This document shows, piece by piece, positions 47,366 to 57,334 of a stretch of 64,000 nucleotides of DNA. This DNA comes from Shewanella seohaensis (GTDB lineage Bacteria; Pseudomonadota; Gammaproteobacteria; Enterobacterales; Shewanellaceae): positions 4,216,001 through 4,280,000 of the forward strand of contig NZ_CP104900.1 of the NCBI RefSeq assembly GCF_025449215.1. The letters are read 5' to 3'. Position 1 is the first letter of the stretch; each line of letters begins with the position of its first letter. The notes under the pieces were generated by a model. The model saw nothing but the letters and a program-made list of their open reading frames with translations, ran no database searches and was not told the origin of the DNA. Made by a program: the position numbers and the translations under genes.

Positions 47366-49089
47366 TTACGCCTCTGCCGGTAAGCGAATACCCACATTGG
47401 TGACTTTGCCTTCATAAAGCCCTGCAACCACCCAATGCAGTGACTGCCACAGGAACTGATCCCCAAGTACCGGATGTGAACCTAATTCTGCCGCCACTAA
47501 ATCCGCGACCGTCATATCACCTGTTCCTTCGTCTAACTCCAGACCATAAATCGGCGCCAGATCCAGCAGCTTAACCTCGGTATCGATAAAGAAGTCCCCG
47601 AAGAAACGTGGCACTTCCTTGGTTTCGGGCGCCTGACTAAAGAGGTTACTCAAGGCCTCTAGGCTCTTCTCTTGCCCGAGCACACACAAAATATCCCCAG
47701 CTTCTAGGCAGGTACTGCCCGATGGATGCAACAGTGTGTTTTGGCGAAATACCGCCGCAATCCGCGTGCCATCCGGCATAGAGAGACGTTTAAGCGGCTC
47801 GCCGATACACCATTTGTTTTCACTCAAATGGTACACAAACACTTCCCACTCGCTGCTCGGGTAAATTTCGACCCCAGAGCGTGAAATAGGTAATGGCTTA
47901 GGCGGTAGCTCCACCTTAGCTAAACGCGCCGCCGTGGTGAGCGATGCCCCTTGCACTAACAGTGACACTAACACCACGAAGAATGCCAAGTTAAAGTACA
48001 ACTGAGCGCCCGGTAATCCCGCCATCATAGGGAATACGGCTAAAATAATCGGCACGGCGCCGCGAAGCCCAACCCAAGAGATAAACCAACGGTCACGACT
48101 GCTAAAACTCTTAAAGGGCAGCAAGCTGAGCCAAACGGCTAACGGTCTGGCAAACAGGATCATTCCAAAGGCTAATGCCAAGCCCGGCAGCCAAATATCT
48201 AACAAGTCAGACGGTGTGAGCAGCAGCCCTAATACGAGGAACATACCGATTTGACTGACCCAAGTCATGCCATCCAATACGTTTAAGATTGAATGGCGAC
48301 CACGGGTAGGCTTGTTGCCAAGGAATAGACCGACTAAGTAAATCGACAGGATGCCGCTGCCGCCAAGTTTGTTCGACGCGGCATAAATCATCAGGCCGCC
48401 ACTAAGCACTAAAATCGAATACAAACCTTCGGCAAGCTTGCTTAAATTCACCAACTTCCACAGCAGCCAACCGCCACCGAGGCCGAGGAAAATCCCCAAG
48501 CCAAACTGTTTGATAAAGCTTATCAGCATAAAGCTTGCGGATAGCTCGGCGTCCACATTCGCGAGGATAGCAATCAGGGTTACGGTTAAAAACACCGCCA
48601 TAGGATCGTTGCTACCCGATTCGATTTCCAGCGTCGCGCCAACACGCTCGTTTAAGCTACGCCCCTTTAATAGTGAGAATACCGCCGCCGCATCGGTGGA
48701 GCCGACAATCGCCCCCACCAGCAAACCTTGTAACCAATGTAAGTCAAATAGCCATGCGGCCATTACACCAGTGATACTAGTGGTGATAGCGACGCCGAAG
48801 GTCGCCAGTGACAATGCCGGCCAGAGTGCCACCCTAAAGCTTGCGACACGCGTACGCATACCGCCATCGAGCAAGATAATGGCTAAGGCTAAGTTACTGA
48901 CAAGATAAGCGGTTGAGTAGTCGTCAAATAGAATGCCACCGGGACCATCTTCCCCAGCTAAAATCCCTACTGCGAGGAAAATTAATAAGATAGGGATACC
49001 CAAGCGCGAAGACACGGGACTTAACAAAACACTCACAGCGGCAAGCAAGGCACCGATCAGAAAAAACTATTGATGGAATCTGCATCCAC
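47366..49089 (-). pseudogene. nhaP2: NhaP2/CvrA-type cation/proton antiporter, frame-broken near the N-terminus
   Basis: Adding one base to the A6 run at 49061-49066 (T on the coding strand) joins [10 protein letters not shown] to [15 protein letters not shown] and gives about 575 residues (E. coli 578). The GTG at 49089 has GGAGG five bases before it. Twelve to thirteen helices with CPA1 motifs: [74 protein letters not shown] and [17 protein letters not shown]. The C-terminus carries TrkA-C-like regulatory sections ([22 protein letters not shown]). Exports K+ or Na+ in exchange for protons. Probably intact in reality. Confidence 0.92.
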
Positions 49090-49093
49090 ACAT

Positions 49094-49505
49094 GCCTCCT
49101 TAAATACAAGAGTGTTTAGTTAAACGATAAAGAAATCACCTAGATTAAAAATGACTCAGTTGAAATTTTTTGTGTTTCTATACTAGCATAAAAAATGCAA
49201 ATTAATGGAGTTTTAAATATTAAATTTCAAACATCTACATTGAAATCCTCAGTAATAGGCCATTTTGACTAACTTTTATATATAAACCAGTACAAGCAAA
49301 AATACCTACTGAACATAACCTAAGCCCCATAAACAAGATAAAATCTTTATTTATCAATACATTTAAAAAACCTATTCCATACAAACTCACCGCATACAGC
49401 CTAAATGGTGGGGATAACCATATAAAAATGTACTGTATCTTCCCAATGCCGACTTAAATCCCATTAACTCCGCAATAACTTGAAAGCATAGATAAAATCC
49501 CCTTT
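49094..49505. other. AT-rich spacer upstream of the norB control region
   Basis: About 410 bases with no gene or clear motif; the norB control region begins near 49510. Confidence 0.4.
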
Positions 49506-49511
49506 TTCATT

Positions 49512-49594
49512 GTGTTATCGACATTCAAGCTCCTAAAGCTGTCATAAAGACAATAATTGTCATATCGACAATAAAAATTCAGTATCAAAAAGAC
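49512..49594 (+). promoter_or_regulatory. cluster of NorR-type binding sites (GT-N7-AC)
   Basis: Three exact GT-N7-AC sites at 49512-49522, 49541-49551 and 49559-49569, plus a degenerate fourth at 49584-49594 (AT-N7-AC). Sites two to four share the core TCA(T/A)A-x-x-GACAAT. NorR in E. coli binds three GT-N7-AC enhancer sites ahead of a sigma-54 promoter; this layout matches, with norR just downstream of norB. Confidence 0.75.
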
Positions 49595-49649
49595 AATACA
49601 CCATAACACAAAACTTGTATTTTCCTTTATTTTCAACAACAAAAACATT

Positions 49650-49665
49650 TGGCACGTATTACGCA
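49650..49665 (+). promoter_or_regulatory. sigma-54 promoter of norB
   Basis: TGGCACG-TATT-ACGCA: GG at 49651-49652 and GC at 49663-49664 are separated by exactly ten bases, the sigma-54 rule. Start expected near 49676, 35 bases before the ATG. Confidence 0.75.
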
Positions 49666-49710
49666 ATAGCAGGTGAAACGTATCAAAATGACGTTGCATC
49701 AAGGAGACTT

Positions 49711-51995
49711 ATGAGCAAACAAAAACTCACCGCTATCGCACTATTAGTTGTGCTGATTGCTTCATTCACTGTCCTGCTGAGCATAGGCAGTGAAATTTAT
49801 CGGGAAAAACCGCCGATACCCAACGCATTTACGGATGTAAATGGTCAGGTTGTGTTTAGCGAAAATGATATCGAACAGGGTCAATTGGTCTGGCGCTCCA
49901 TGGGCGGCCATCAACTGGGGTCGGTTTGGGGACATGGCTCTTATGTCGCCCCAGATTGGACCGCCGACTGGTTACACAGAGAAGCCGAAGCTTGGCTCGA
50001 TATTCGCGCAGAGCAGCAATATCAAACGCCGTTCGCCCAATTAAACTCCCAACAAAAAGCCGGGCTTGAGCAGGCATTAAGGGAAGATTTACGCCATAAC
50101 AGCGTCGAGCCACAGGCCGATGGCACAGTGCTTATTCGCTTGTCTAACACTCGTATCGAAGCGATTAACAGGGTCGAGCAGCATTATCTATCCCTGTTTG
50201 GGAGCGATCCAGCGCTTAGTCATCTTCGTGAACAATACGCCATGAAAGAGGGTACAGTGCCCGATCTTGCCCGCCGCGAACAACTCAATGCGTTTCTTTT
50301 TGGGGAGCCTGGGCGGCAATCACTGAACGCCCAGATGCCCCCTATACCTACACCAATAACTGGCCTTTCGATCCCCAGTTAGGCAATACACCGACCTCGG
50401 ATAATATCGTCTGGTCGATACTCAGTATTGTGACCCTAATTGCGGGGATTGGCGGATTGATCTGGCACCATGCAAGCGGCAAACACGAAAGCCTGCCCAA
50501 GCCTTCGGAGCAAGATCCGCTGTTTTTCACTAAACCAACCGCCTCACAAAAAGCCGTTGGCAAATACTTCATCACGGCAATTGGTCTGTTTTTACTGCAA
50601 ATTTTACTCGGCGGTATCACTGCCCACTATGCGGTAGAAGGCCAAGAATTTTACGGTTTACCGATTTCAGAAATACTGCCCTACTCAGTCACTCGCACCT
50701 GGCACACCCAATTAGCGGTATTTTGGATTGCCACGGCCTGGTTAGGTACTGGGTTGTATATTGCTCCCGCCTTATCGGGTTATGAGCCAAAATATCAACG
50801 TCTTGGCGTTAACGTACTCTGGGTAGCCTTAGTGGTCGTAGTGCTTGGCTCGATGGCAGGCGAATGGATTGGGGTACAGCAGTATTTTGACCTCGATATG
50901 AACTTCCTCTTTGGTCATCAAGGATATGAGTACATAGATCTTGGCCGAGTATGGCAAATCTTACTCCTCGTTGGATTATTGATTTGGCTTGCCTTAGTCA
51001 CCGCCGCCATCAAACCTGCCCTCAAAGTGCAAGGCGAGATGCGCCCTGTTATTTGGGTACTCTATGCCTCCTGCGTGGCGATTGGTTTGTTCTATGGCGC
51101 CGGCCTCTTTATGGGTAAACACGCCAATTTAGCGATTGCAGAATACTGGCGTTGGTGGGTAGTACACCTGTGGGTTGAGGGCTTCTTCGAAACCTTTGCC
51201 ACCGCAGTGATCGCCTTGATGTTAGTACGTTTAGGGTTAATCCGCGGCCGCAGTGCCAACGGTGCAGTGTTATTTACAACGGTGATCTTCTTAACCGGAG
51301 GTTTGATTGGCACTCTACACCACCTTTACTTTACTGGCACACCGACCTCGGTGATCGCTTGGGGCGCCATCTTCTCCGCCTTAGAAGTTGTTCCCCTCGC
51401 CATTATTGGTTTTGAAGCCATGGAAACCTACCGCCTGCGTAAAGCCTGTGGCTGGATGCAACGTTATCACTGGGCGATTATGTTCTTTGTGGCTACCGCG
51501 TTTTGGAACTTGGTCGGTGCCGGTATGCTAGGCTTCTTAATCAATCCACCTATCTCGCTCTATTACATTCAAGGATTAAACACCACGGCCACCCATGGTC
51601 ACGCCGCCTTTATGGGAGTTTACGGTATGCTCGGCATGGGCTTGATGCTCTTCTGTCTGCGGGGCCTCACCGGCAATATGCAGTGGAATGACAAAATGCT
51701 CAAAGGCGCCTTCTGGAGCCTCAATATTGGGCTAGCGGCTATGGTGTTCATGTCGTTATTACCCGTGGGGATTACGCAGTTTTTTGCCGTCATCGACCAT
51801 GGATATTGGTTCGCCCGCTCGCCAGAAGTGATCCATAGTCCGCTGGTTGAAAGACTGGTTTGGATGCGCATGTTCGGGGATGTCATCTTCGGTATCGGTG
51901 GTCTCTTAATGGGCGCCTTCTTGCTCGATTTGATCAGAAAAGCCCTGAATAAACCAGCCAAACTACAACAGGAAGTCTTACAAACAAATCACTAA
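49711..51995 (+). pseudogene. norB: quinol-dependent nitric oxide reductase (qNOR/NorZ type), frame-broken
   Basis: One T added to the T5 run at 50297-50301 joins REQLNAFLF to WGAWAAITERPDAPYTYTNNWPFDP and gives about 761 residues, the normal qNOR length. The ATG at 49711 has AAGGAG before it. The N-terminal extension (~200 residues) is the cytochrome-c-like fold that in qNOR lacks heme c. The core has at least twelve helices with the heme and FeB histidines in RTWHTQLAVFWIATAW, VVHLWVEGFFETFATA, LHHLYFTGTP and TATHGHAAFMGVYGMLGMG. It reduces 2 NO to N2O with quinol. Single-gene type with no NorC is expected. Probably intact. Confidence 0.9.
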
Positions 51996-52018
51996 TCACA
52001 GCGATAAATCCGGTCTGA

Positions 52019-52055
52019 CCAAGGTGTCGTTTAGGCACCTTGGTTGCCGATTTTT
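52019..52055 (+). terminator. possible terminator after norB
   Basis: CCAAGGTG pairs with CACCTTGG over an eight-base loop, then TTGCCGATTTTTA. The T-run is several bases from the stem, so strength is uncertain. Confidence 0.45.
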
Positions 52056-52187
52056 ATAGCTTGCGCCGTTTATCGTCCACCACACTTTTATAGCCATACC
52101 GCATTAACGGTTAGCAGTGTCTAAATAACCTGTGTCAATATAACAATCAATGGTATAAATCAGAGAAGCCTCGCTGCAGGAGTTTTT

Positions 52188-53744
52188 ATGGCCCTTAGTC
52201 AAACCGACCTTACCCGTATCGCTCTGGATATCACCTCTGGTTTAGCCCACAGGGACCGCTTCACACGCTTGCTCGATACGGTGAGAGCTAACCTGCACTG
52301 TGATGCGGCAGCACTACTCACCTTCCATGGACACTATTTTACCCCGCTGGCCATCGACGGTTTAAACGAGGATGTGCTCGGCAGACGCTTTATCCTGAAT
52401 GAGCATCCAAGGCTTGAGGCCATAGCCCGTGCGGGGGATATAGTGCGCTTTCCCGCCGACAGTGAACTTGCCGATCCCTATGATGGTTTGATCCCCAATC
52501 AAACCGGGGCACTGAAGGTCCATGCCTGTATCGGACTGCCTTTATTTGCCGACGAGCAGCTTATCGGCGCCGTGACTATCGATGCCTTTAATCCTCTACA
52601 GTTCGACCAATTCAGCAATACTGAGCTTCGCAGCTTAAGTGCGATTGCCGCAGCATCCTTAAGCAACGCCCTGCTGGTTGAAAAGTTGGAGCGTATGGCA
52701 CTCAATAGCCACTCGACCCATGTGCAGGAAAAAAGCCCCAACCTTAACCACGATGCCGAAATCATCGGTAACTCGCCCCAGATGCAAAGCTTAAATCGGG
52801 AGATAGAAGTTGTTGCCCATAGCGACCTTAACGTACTGATTTTAGGCGAGACTGGAACGGGCAAAGAATTAGTCGCACAGGCAATACACCAAAAGTCCGC
52901 GAGACAGCACAAACCCTTGGTTTATCTCAATTGCGCGGCGCTTCCTGAATCGGTTGCCGAAAGCGAGCTCTTTGGCCATATCAAAGGTGCGTTTACCGGC
53001 GCCATCAGCCATCGCAGCGGCAAGTTTGAAATGGCCGATAAGGGCACACTCTTTCTCGATGAGATTGGCGAGCTGCCACTCACGCTTCAGGCCAAGTTGC
53101 TGCGGGTACTACAATATGGCGATATTCAAAAAGTGGGCGATGATCGCAGTCTTAAAGTCGATGTGCGTATCATTGCCGCCACCAATAAAGATCTTAAAAC
53201 TGAAGTGCTTGCTGGTCGCTTTAGGGCCGATCTCTACCATAGATTAAGTGTGTTCCCCCTGCTGGTGCCGCCCCTGCGGGAACGTGAGCAGGACATCACC
53301 TTGTTGAGCGGATTCTTTGCCGAGCGATATCGGCAAAAGCTTGGGATGAAGCAGCTTAACTTCAGCCCCAGTAGCTTAATGTTGCTCAATCAGTATTCTT
53401 GGCCGGGCAATGTGCGTGAGCTCGAGCACGCCATTCACAGGGCAACCGTGCTGGCGCGCGTCTCGGCACAGGATGGCTGCTGCACCATAACGCCACAACA
53501 TTTTGATTTACCGTTTAAACAAAGCTCTGTAGAGACAAACGCATCGACAAGCTTAAGCGTAAACGAAACACAGCTTCGCCCGTTAGAAGGAGCCAGTTTA
53601 GCCCAAGCGACCGACGCCTTTCAGCGAGACTTCATCAAACAAGTGCTCACAGCACATAATGGCAATTGGGCCGCCTCGGCCAGAACCTTAGGACTCGACC
53701 CTGGCAATCTGCATCGCCTCGCAAAACGCTTAAGGCTAAAATAA
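52188..53744 (+). CDS. norR: NO-responsive sigma-54 activator NorR
   Basis: 518 residues. N-terminal GAF domain (~20-170: [42 protein letters not shown]), whose mononuclear iron senses NO in E. coli NorR. The AAA+ domain (~190-415) has Walker A GETGTGKE, the sigma-54 loop GAFTGAI, Walker [14 protein letters not shown] and the R-finger region [16 protein letters not shown]-terminal Fis-type helix-turn-helix ([26 protein letters not shown]) binds DNA. Same strand 192 bases after norB; its targets are the GT-N7-AC sites before norB. Confidence 0.95.
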   Translation: MALSQTDLTRIALDITSGLAHRDRFTRLLDTVRANLHCDAAALLTFHGHYFTPLAIDGLNEDVLGRRFILNEHPRLEAIARAGDIVRFPADSELADPYDGLIPNQTGALKVHACIGLPLFADEQLIGAVTIDAFNPLQFDQFSNTELRSLSAIAAASLSNALLVEKLERMALNSHSTHVQEKSPNLNHDAEIIGNSPQMQSLNREIEVVAHSDLNVLILGETGTGKELVAQAIHQKSARQHKPLVYLNCAALPESVAESELFGHIKGAFTGAISHRSGKFEMADKGTLFLDEIGELPLTLQAKLLRVLQYGDIQKVGDDRSLKVDVRIIAATNKDLKTEVLAGRFRADLYHRLSVFPLLVPPLREREQDITLLSGFFAERYRQKLGMKQLNFSPSSLMLLNQYSWPGNVRELEHAIHRATVLARVSAQDGCCTITPQHFDLPFKQSSVETNASTSLSVNETQLRPLEGASLAQATDAFQRDFIKQVLTAHNGNWAASARTLGLDPGNLHRLAKRLRLK

Positions 53745-53915
53745 GTGATAAATACGCCGTACGGATCATATTTCAGTTGAAATAATGGCCAAAATAAGGA
53801 AGGATGCGAGCTTCGCGCGCCAGTGCACTTTGCCCGACAATTTGCCGCCCTGTTTTGGGGAGAAAAAGCCGCGTAAAACAGGTTATTTTATTAACAGGAA
53901 TCGTAGTATCCGCTT

Positions 53916-54830
53916 ATGAGTATGCTTCGCACCACAGCTTTATTATTGACTCTGGTTTTTCCGAGTCTTTCCGCTTTAGCAACGGAATACCCTTTACCGT
54001 CTTCGAAGAGTCGGTTAGTTGGCGAGAACCTGTATTACACAGTGCCAGAGGGTAAACACACCCTCGAAGATATTGCCGCTAAATTCCAACTCGGTCTAAG
54101 CAACTTGCTGGAAGCAAACCCTGGCGTGGATCCTTTCCTACCAACACCAGGCAGCAAGCTATTAATTCCTCAACAGCTCATTCTGCCAAATGCGCCGCGT
54201 GAAGGCATTGTCATCAACGTCGCCGAAATGCGCCTGTATTACTATCCAAAAGGTAAGAACACCGTTGAAGTGCTGCCAATCGGTATTGGTCAGATTGGTA
54301 AAGATACCCCTGAAAACTGGGTCACCAGTGTTCAACGTAAACGCGCTAACCCAACTTGGACACCGACACCACGTATTCGTAAAGAATATGCGGCAAGGGG
54401 CGAAATTCTGCCTGCGGTATGGCCAGCGGGTCCCGATAACCCAATGGGACTCTACGCGCTCTACATTGGTAACTTGTATGCCATCCATGGTACCAACGCC
54501 AGCTTCGGTATTGGTTTACGTGTCAGCCAAGGCTGCGTGCGTTTACGCCACGATGACATTGAACACTTATTCAAAACGGTACCAGTGGGTACCCGAGTAC
54601 AATTTGTGAACCAACCGATTAAAGCGACCGAAGAGCCAGATGGTAAGCGCTACTTAGCCGTGCACCAGCCACTGTCACGCACCATTGCCGAGTTTGAATC
54701 AGCAGAGCCAGTCTCTCTGACCTTACCGAAAGAAATCGCCAAGTTTATTGCTAAGGCCGATACCGATTCAGCAGTGATTAAAAAGCTGCTCGATGAGCGT
54801 ACAGGCGTGCCAACGATTATTAATCAGTAA
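53916..54830 (+). CDS. L,D-transpeptidase (ErfK/YbiS family)
   Basis: 304 residues. Signal peptide ([17 protein letters not shown]), a LysM-like segment ([31 protein letters not shown], ~40-70), then the YkuD catalytic domain with [25 protein letters not shown]: the HGT histidine and the SQGC nucleophile Cys (~residue 207). It forms 3-3 peptidoglycan crosslinks or anchors lipoproteins to the wall in the periplasm. The length and C-terminal extension fit YbiS/ErfK. Which of these activities applies is not shown. A terminator follows. Confidence 0.93.
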   Translation: MSMLRTTALLLTLVFPSLSALATEYPLPSSKSRLVGENLYYTVPEGKHTLEDIAAKFQLGLSNLLEANPGVDPFLPTPGSKLLIPQQLILPNAPREGIVINVAEMRLYYYPKGKNTVEVLPIGIGQIGKDTPENWVTSVQRKRANPTWTPTPRIRKEYAARGEILPAVWPAGPDNPMGLYALYIGNLYAIHGTNASFGIGLRVSQGCVRLRHDDIEHLFKTVPVGTRVQFVNQPIKATEEPDGKRYLAVHQPLSRTIAEFESAEPVSLTLPKEIAKFIAKADTDSAVIKKLLDERTGVPTIINQ

Positions 54831-54875
54831 TCGGCGAGCGTAATCGTCAGCAGCGGTTAATACCGCTGCGCCCAT

Positions 54876-54903
54876 AAAAATACCCGCCTAGGCGGGTATT
54901 TTT
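54876..54903. terminator. bidirectional terminator
   Basis: AAATACCCGCC..GGCGGGTATTT with A and T runs, between convergent genes. A second small hairpin CAGCGGT/ACCGCTG lies at 54851-54868. Confidence 0.88.
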
Positions 54904-54930
54904 GTTTCAATCGAAATAGAACTTATCGAA

Positions 54931-55757
54931 TCAATCGCATAATGGTGCGCAAAGGGCCAAGAAATGGGTCATTGCCGCGCTATTTGCCAAGACGCGTTGG
55001 TCGAAGTTTTGCAGTGCTGGTGTTTCGGTACAGGCACCGACACGCGCGCCGCTACGCACTAAACACGCCTCAAATGAGGTATCGAAGTGGTTGAAAATGA
55101 GGCCATCTTTAACTGGGCAACCATCAATTTCACCATCTTCTGCGATAGGGAAATAGCCACCTAAGGTATCGCGTAAATCGATACTAAAACGTCCTGGCAC
55201 TTGGCTTGGCTCGAAGGAATACACATAAGCATCACGGCTCAGCACGTCCTCATGGCAGGTTAAAATACCGTCACGGCTCGCCGCGATCAGTAACTGCGCA
55301 TGGTCTAACAGCAGTTTACCTTCGACCGAGGTGTTCTCATTGGCCTTAGGTTTACCATTTTCAAACACGAAACCACGGTTAGGGTTTTCGCCAAACTTGT
55401 TAAATCGATGACCACGCTTAAAGCCTGTTGGATTCACCAGAGGCAGAATGCTCAAATTCACCCGTTCGAATAAATCGGCCGATGCCTCACTTAAAAAGTG
55501 CAGTAAGCCCCAAGGACCTGCCGATTCTTCACCGTGAAACCCTGCGCTGATCAATAACGAAGGTAAGCCAGATTTGGCGGCGGGAGATTGATACAGACTA
55601 ACGCTGTACTTGCCGACTTCACCGAGTTTTTCTCAACCATCCCCAAACGGGACATTTCCTGCTCAAGCTGTAGATAAAAATTATCGATATCAGTGCTTTC
55701 ACAGTTAAAAATATCGCTTTTCCACTGAAAGGATTCGAACGGAGATCTGCTTACCAT
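54931..55757 (-). pseudogene. M14-family metallocarboxypeptidase (succinylglutamate desuccinylase-like), frame-broken
   Basis: About 275 residues once one base is restored in the T5 run at 55627-55631, joining SRLGMVEK to KLGEVGKYSVSLYQSPAAKSG. Zinc ligands and catalysis fit M14: ISAGFHGEESAG (His, Glu), ILTCHEDV (third ligand His), VNPTGFKRGHRFNKFGENPNRGF (substrate Arg/Asn region) and TETP near the C-terminus (general-base Glu). Substrate could be a peptidoglycan peptide, as for MpaA, or another amidated peptide. No signal peptide, so cytoplasmic. It is convergent with an L,D-transpeptidase. Probably intact in reality. Confidence 0.8.
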
Positions 55758-55918
55758 ATCTTGTACTTATGCCAGAAAAAGAACTGTGCCATCATAGCAG
55801 TTCTTTTAAAAAACTGAATGCTATTCAACTGATTTAGATGAAATCAGACGAGTGGGTTAGCCTGCTTACCAACCACACGGATGAAAGCCTTCAGCGGGTA
55901 ATTTAGATAGGATGCTAA

Positions 55919-57334
55919 ATGAGACCATACCTTAGCGGTTATTTTGGCCTAGTTATCGCGTTGCTTAGCCCTTCACTTAAGGCGCAGTGCCAGATAACGG
56001 GCGCCGAGCGACTGTATCAACTCGAGTCGCAAATTGAGACTTACACTTTGGCCAATGGCCTCACGGTACACCTCTTGCCGCAAGCGGATATGCATACCTT
56101 GACCATTGCCAGCCAGTTTAATGTCGGCGCACGCAATGAGACCAAGGGCCAAGCGGGCTATGCGCACTTATTCGAGCACATGCTCTTCAAGGGCAGCGAG
56201 CTGGCTCCCGGCGACAGCTATGCCCAGCAGTTAAGTGCTCTTGGGGCGCGTTTTAACGCCAGTACCCACTTCGATTACACCAATTATTACGTCACTCTAC
56301 CCAGCCAAGCCCTCAACTTAGGGCTGTTCCTCGAGGCCGATCGTTTTATTCGCCCCGATTTGAACCAGACTACGGTGAAAAATCAGCAGGAAACCGTGCT
56401 CCAAGAAATGGCGCAAACCATAGATAACCAGCCCTATGTGCGCAGTGCGATGGAGTTTCTGCTAGAGCAGGTTAAGGATACGCCCTATGGCCACGGCATT
56501 ATCGGCAGCCGCGAGGATATTACCGAGGCGAGTCCCGAGCGTTTAACCGCCTTTCACCGCGACCATTATCGCCCCGATGCGATGCAGTTATCCTTAGTCG
56601 GCAAGCTTCCCTCCGACGTTAAGTCGCTTATAGCACAATACTTTAATGCTTGGCCCACGCCTGAACAGTCCATAGCTGAATTTGATGAGCTGAAAATCAC
56701 TCCCAAACCCGTGCATGCAGAGCTTATCGATGAGCGCGGTCCTTGGCCTGGCTTACTGCTCGCCTGGCATACTGTGGGTAAAAATCATCCCGACGCCGCC
56801 GCTATTCGCCTGCTTGAAGGCGATTTATTCCAAAATACCCGCAGCGCCATAGCGCAAATCAGCCAGCACGATCCGGCACAAATGTTGAGTTATTCACTGC
56901 CCTTTGAGCTGGAAAATCATGGCATAACCAATCTGGTCTTAGTGCCTAGGGCCAAAACCTCCCTCGATGACTTAACGGAAAAGGTTTTAGGCGTGGTTGC
57001 CAAAGTGCAGCAGACACCATTGAGCGACGCAAAACTGTGCCAACTCAAACAAAGCTGGCTGAACAATCAGTTAGCGCTGCTCGATAACACTCAGGCACTT
57101 GCCACCCTACTATCCGCTACGGCGAAACAAGACCAAATGCATCCTTTAACGGCCCAGTGGCAACGGATTAACTCCGTTAGTGCAGAGGATATTCAACGGG
57201 TTGCCACGCGATACTTAACTACCAATCTGGTCAGGGTTGACCTGTTACCGCCTTGGTATATCCGCGTAGGAAAGACATTGTTGGAGTGGCTGCCATCGGG
57301 TGTGAGCGATAGCCTTGAGGACGCGGTACTATGA
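55919..57334 (+). CDS. M16-family zinc protease (active subunit)
   Basis: 471 residues with a signal peptide (LSGYFGLVIALLSPSLKA-Q). Inverted zinc-binding motif HLFEHMLFKGS (HxxEH, ~residues 83-87) and the downstream third-ligand Glu in NQQETVLQEMAQTID (typical E-x6-E). The C-terminal M16 domain (PWPGLLLAWHTVGKNHPDAAAIRLL) follows. Such proteins are pitrilysin-like peptidases of about 420-480 residues that act as pairs. Its last codons overlap the next gene by four bases (ATGA), which encodes the partner. Confidence 0.9.
   Translation: MRPYLSGYFGLVIALLSPSLKAQCQITGAERLYQLESQIETYTLANGLTVHLLPQADMHTLTIASQFNVGARNETKGQAGYAHLFEHMLFKGSELAPGDSYAQQLSALGARFNASTHFDYTNYYVTLPSQALNLGLFLEADRFIRPDLNQTTVKNQQETVLQEMAQTIDNQPYVRSAMEFLLEQVKDTPYGHGIIGSREDITEASPERLTAFHRDHYRPDAMQLSLVGKLPSDVKSLIAQYFNAWPTPEQSIAEFDELKITPKPVHAELIDERGPWPGLLLAWHTVGKNHPDAAAIRLLEGDLFQNTRSAIAQISQHDPAQMLSYSLPFELENHGITNLVLVPRAKTSLDDLTEKVLGVVAKVQQTPLSDAKLCQLKQSWLNNQLALLDNTQALATLLSATAKQDQMHPLTAQWQRINSVSAEDIQRVATRYLTTNLVRVDLLPPWYIRVGKTLLEWLPSGVSDSLEDAVL

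Noticed and set aside
49512..49594. Repeats before norB as a small CRISPR array
   Set aside because: Repeats are 11-13 bases with unequal gaps and match NorR GT-N7-AC sites; no cas genes.
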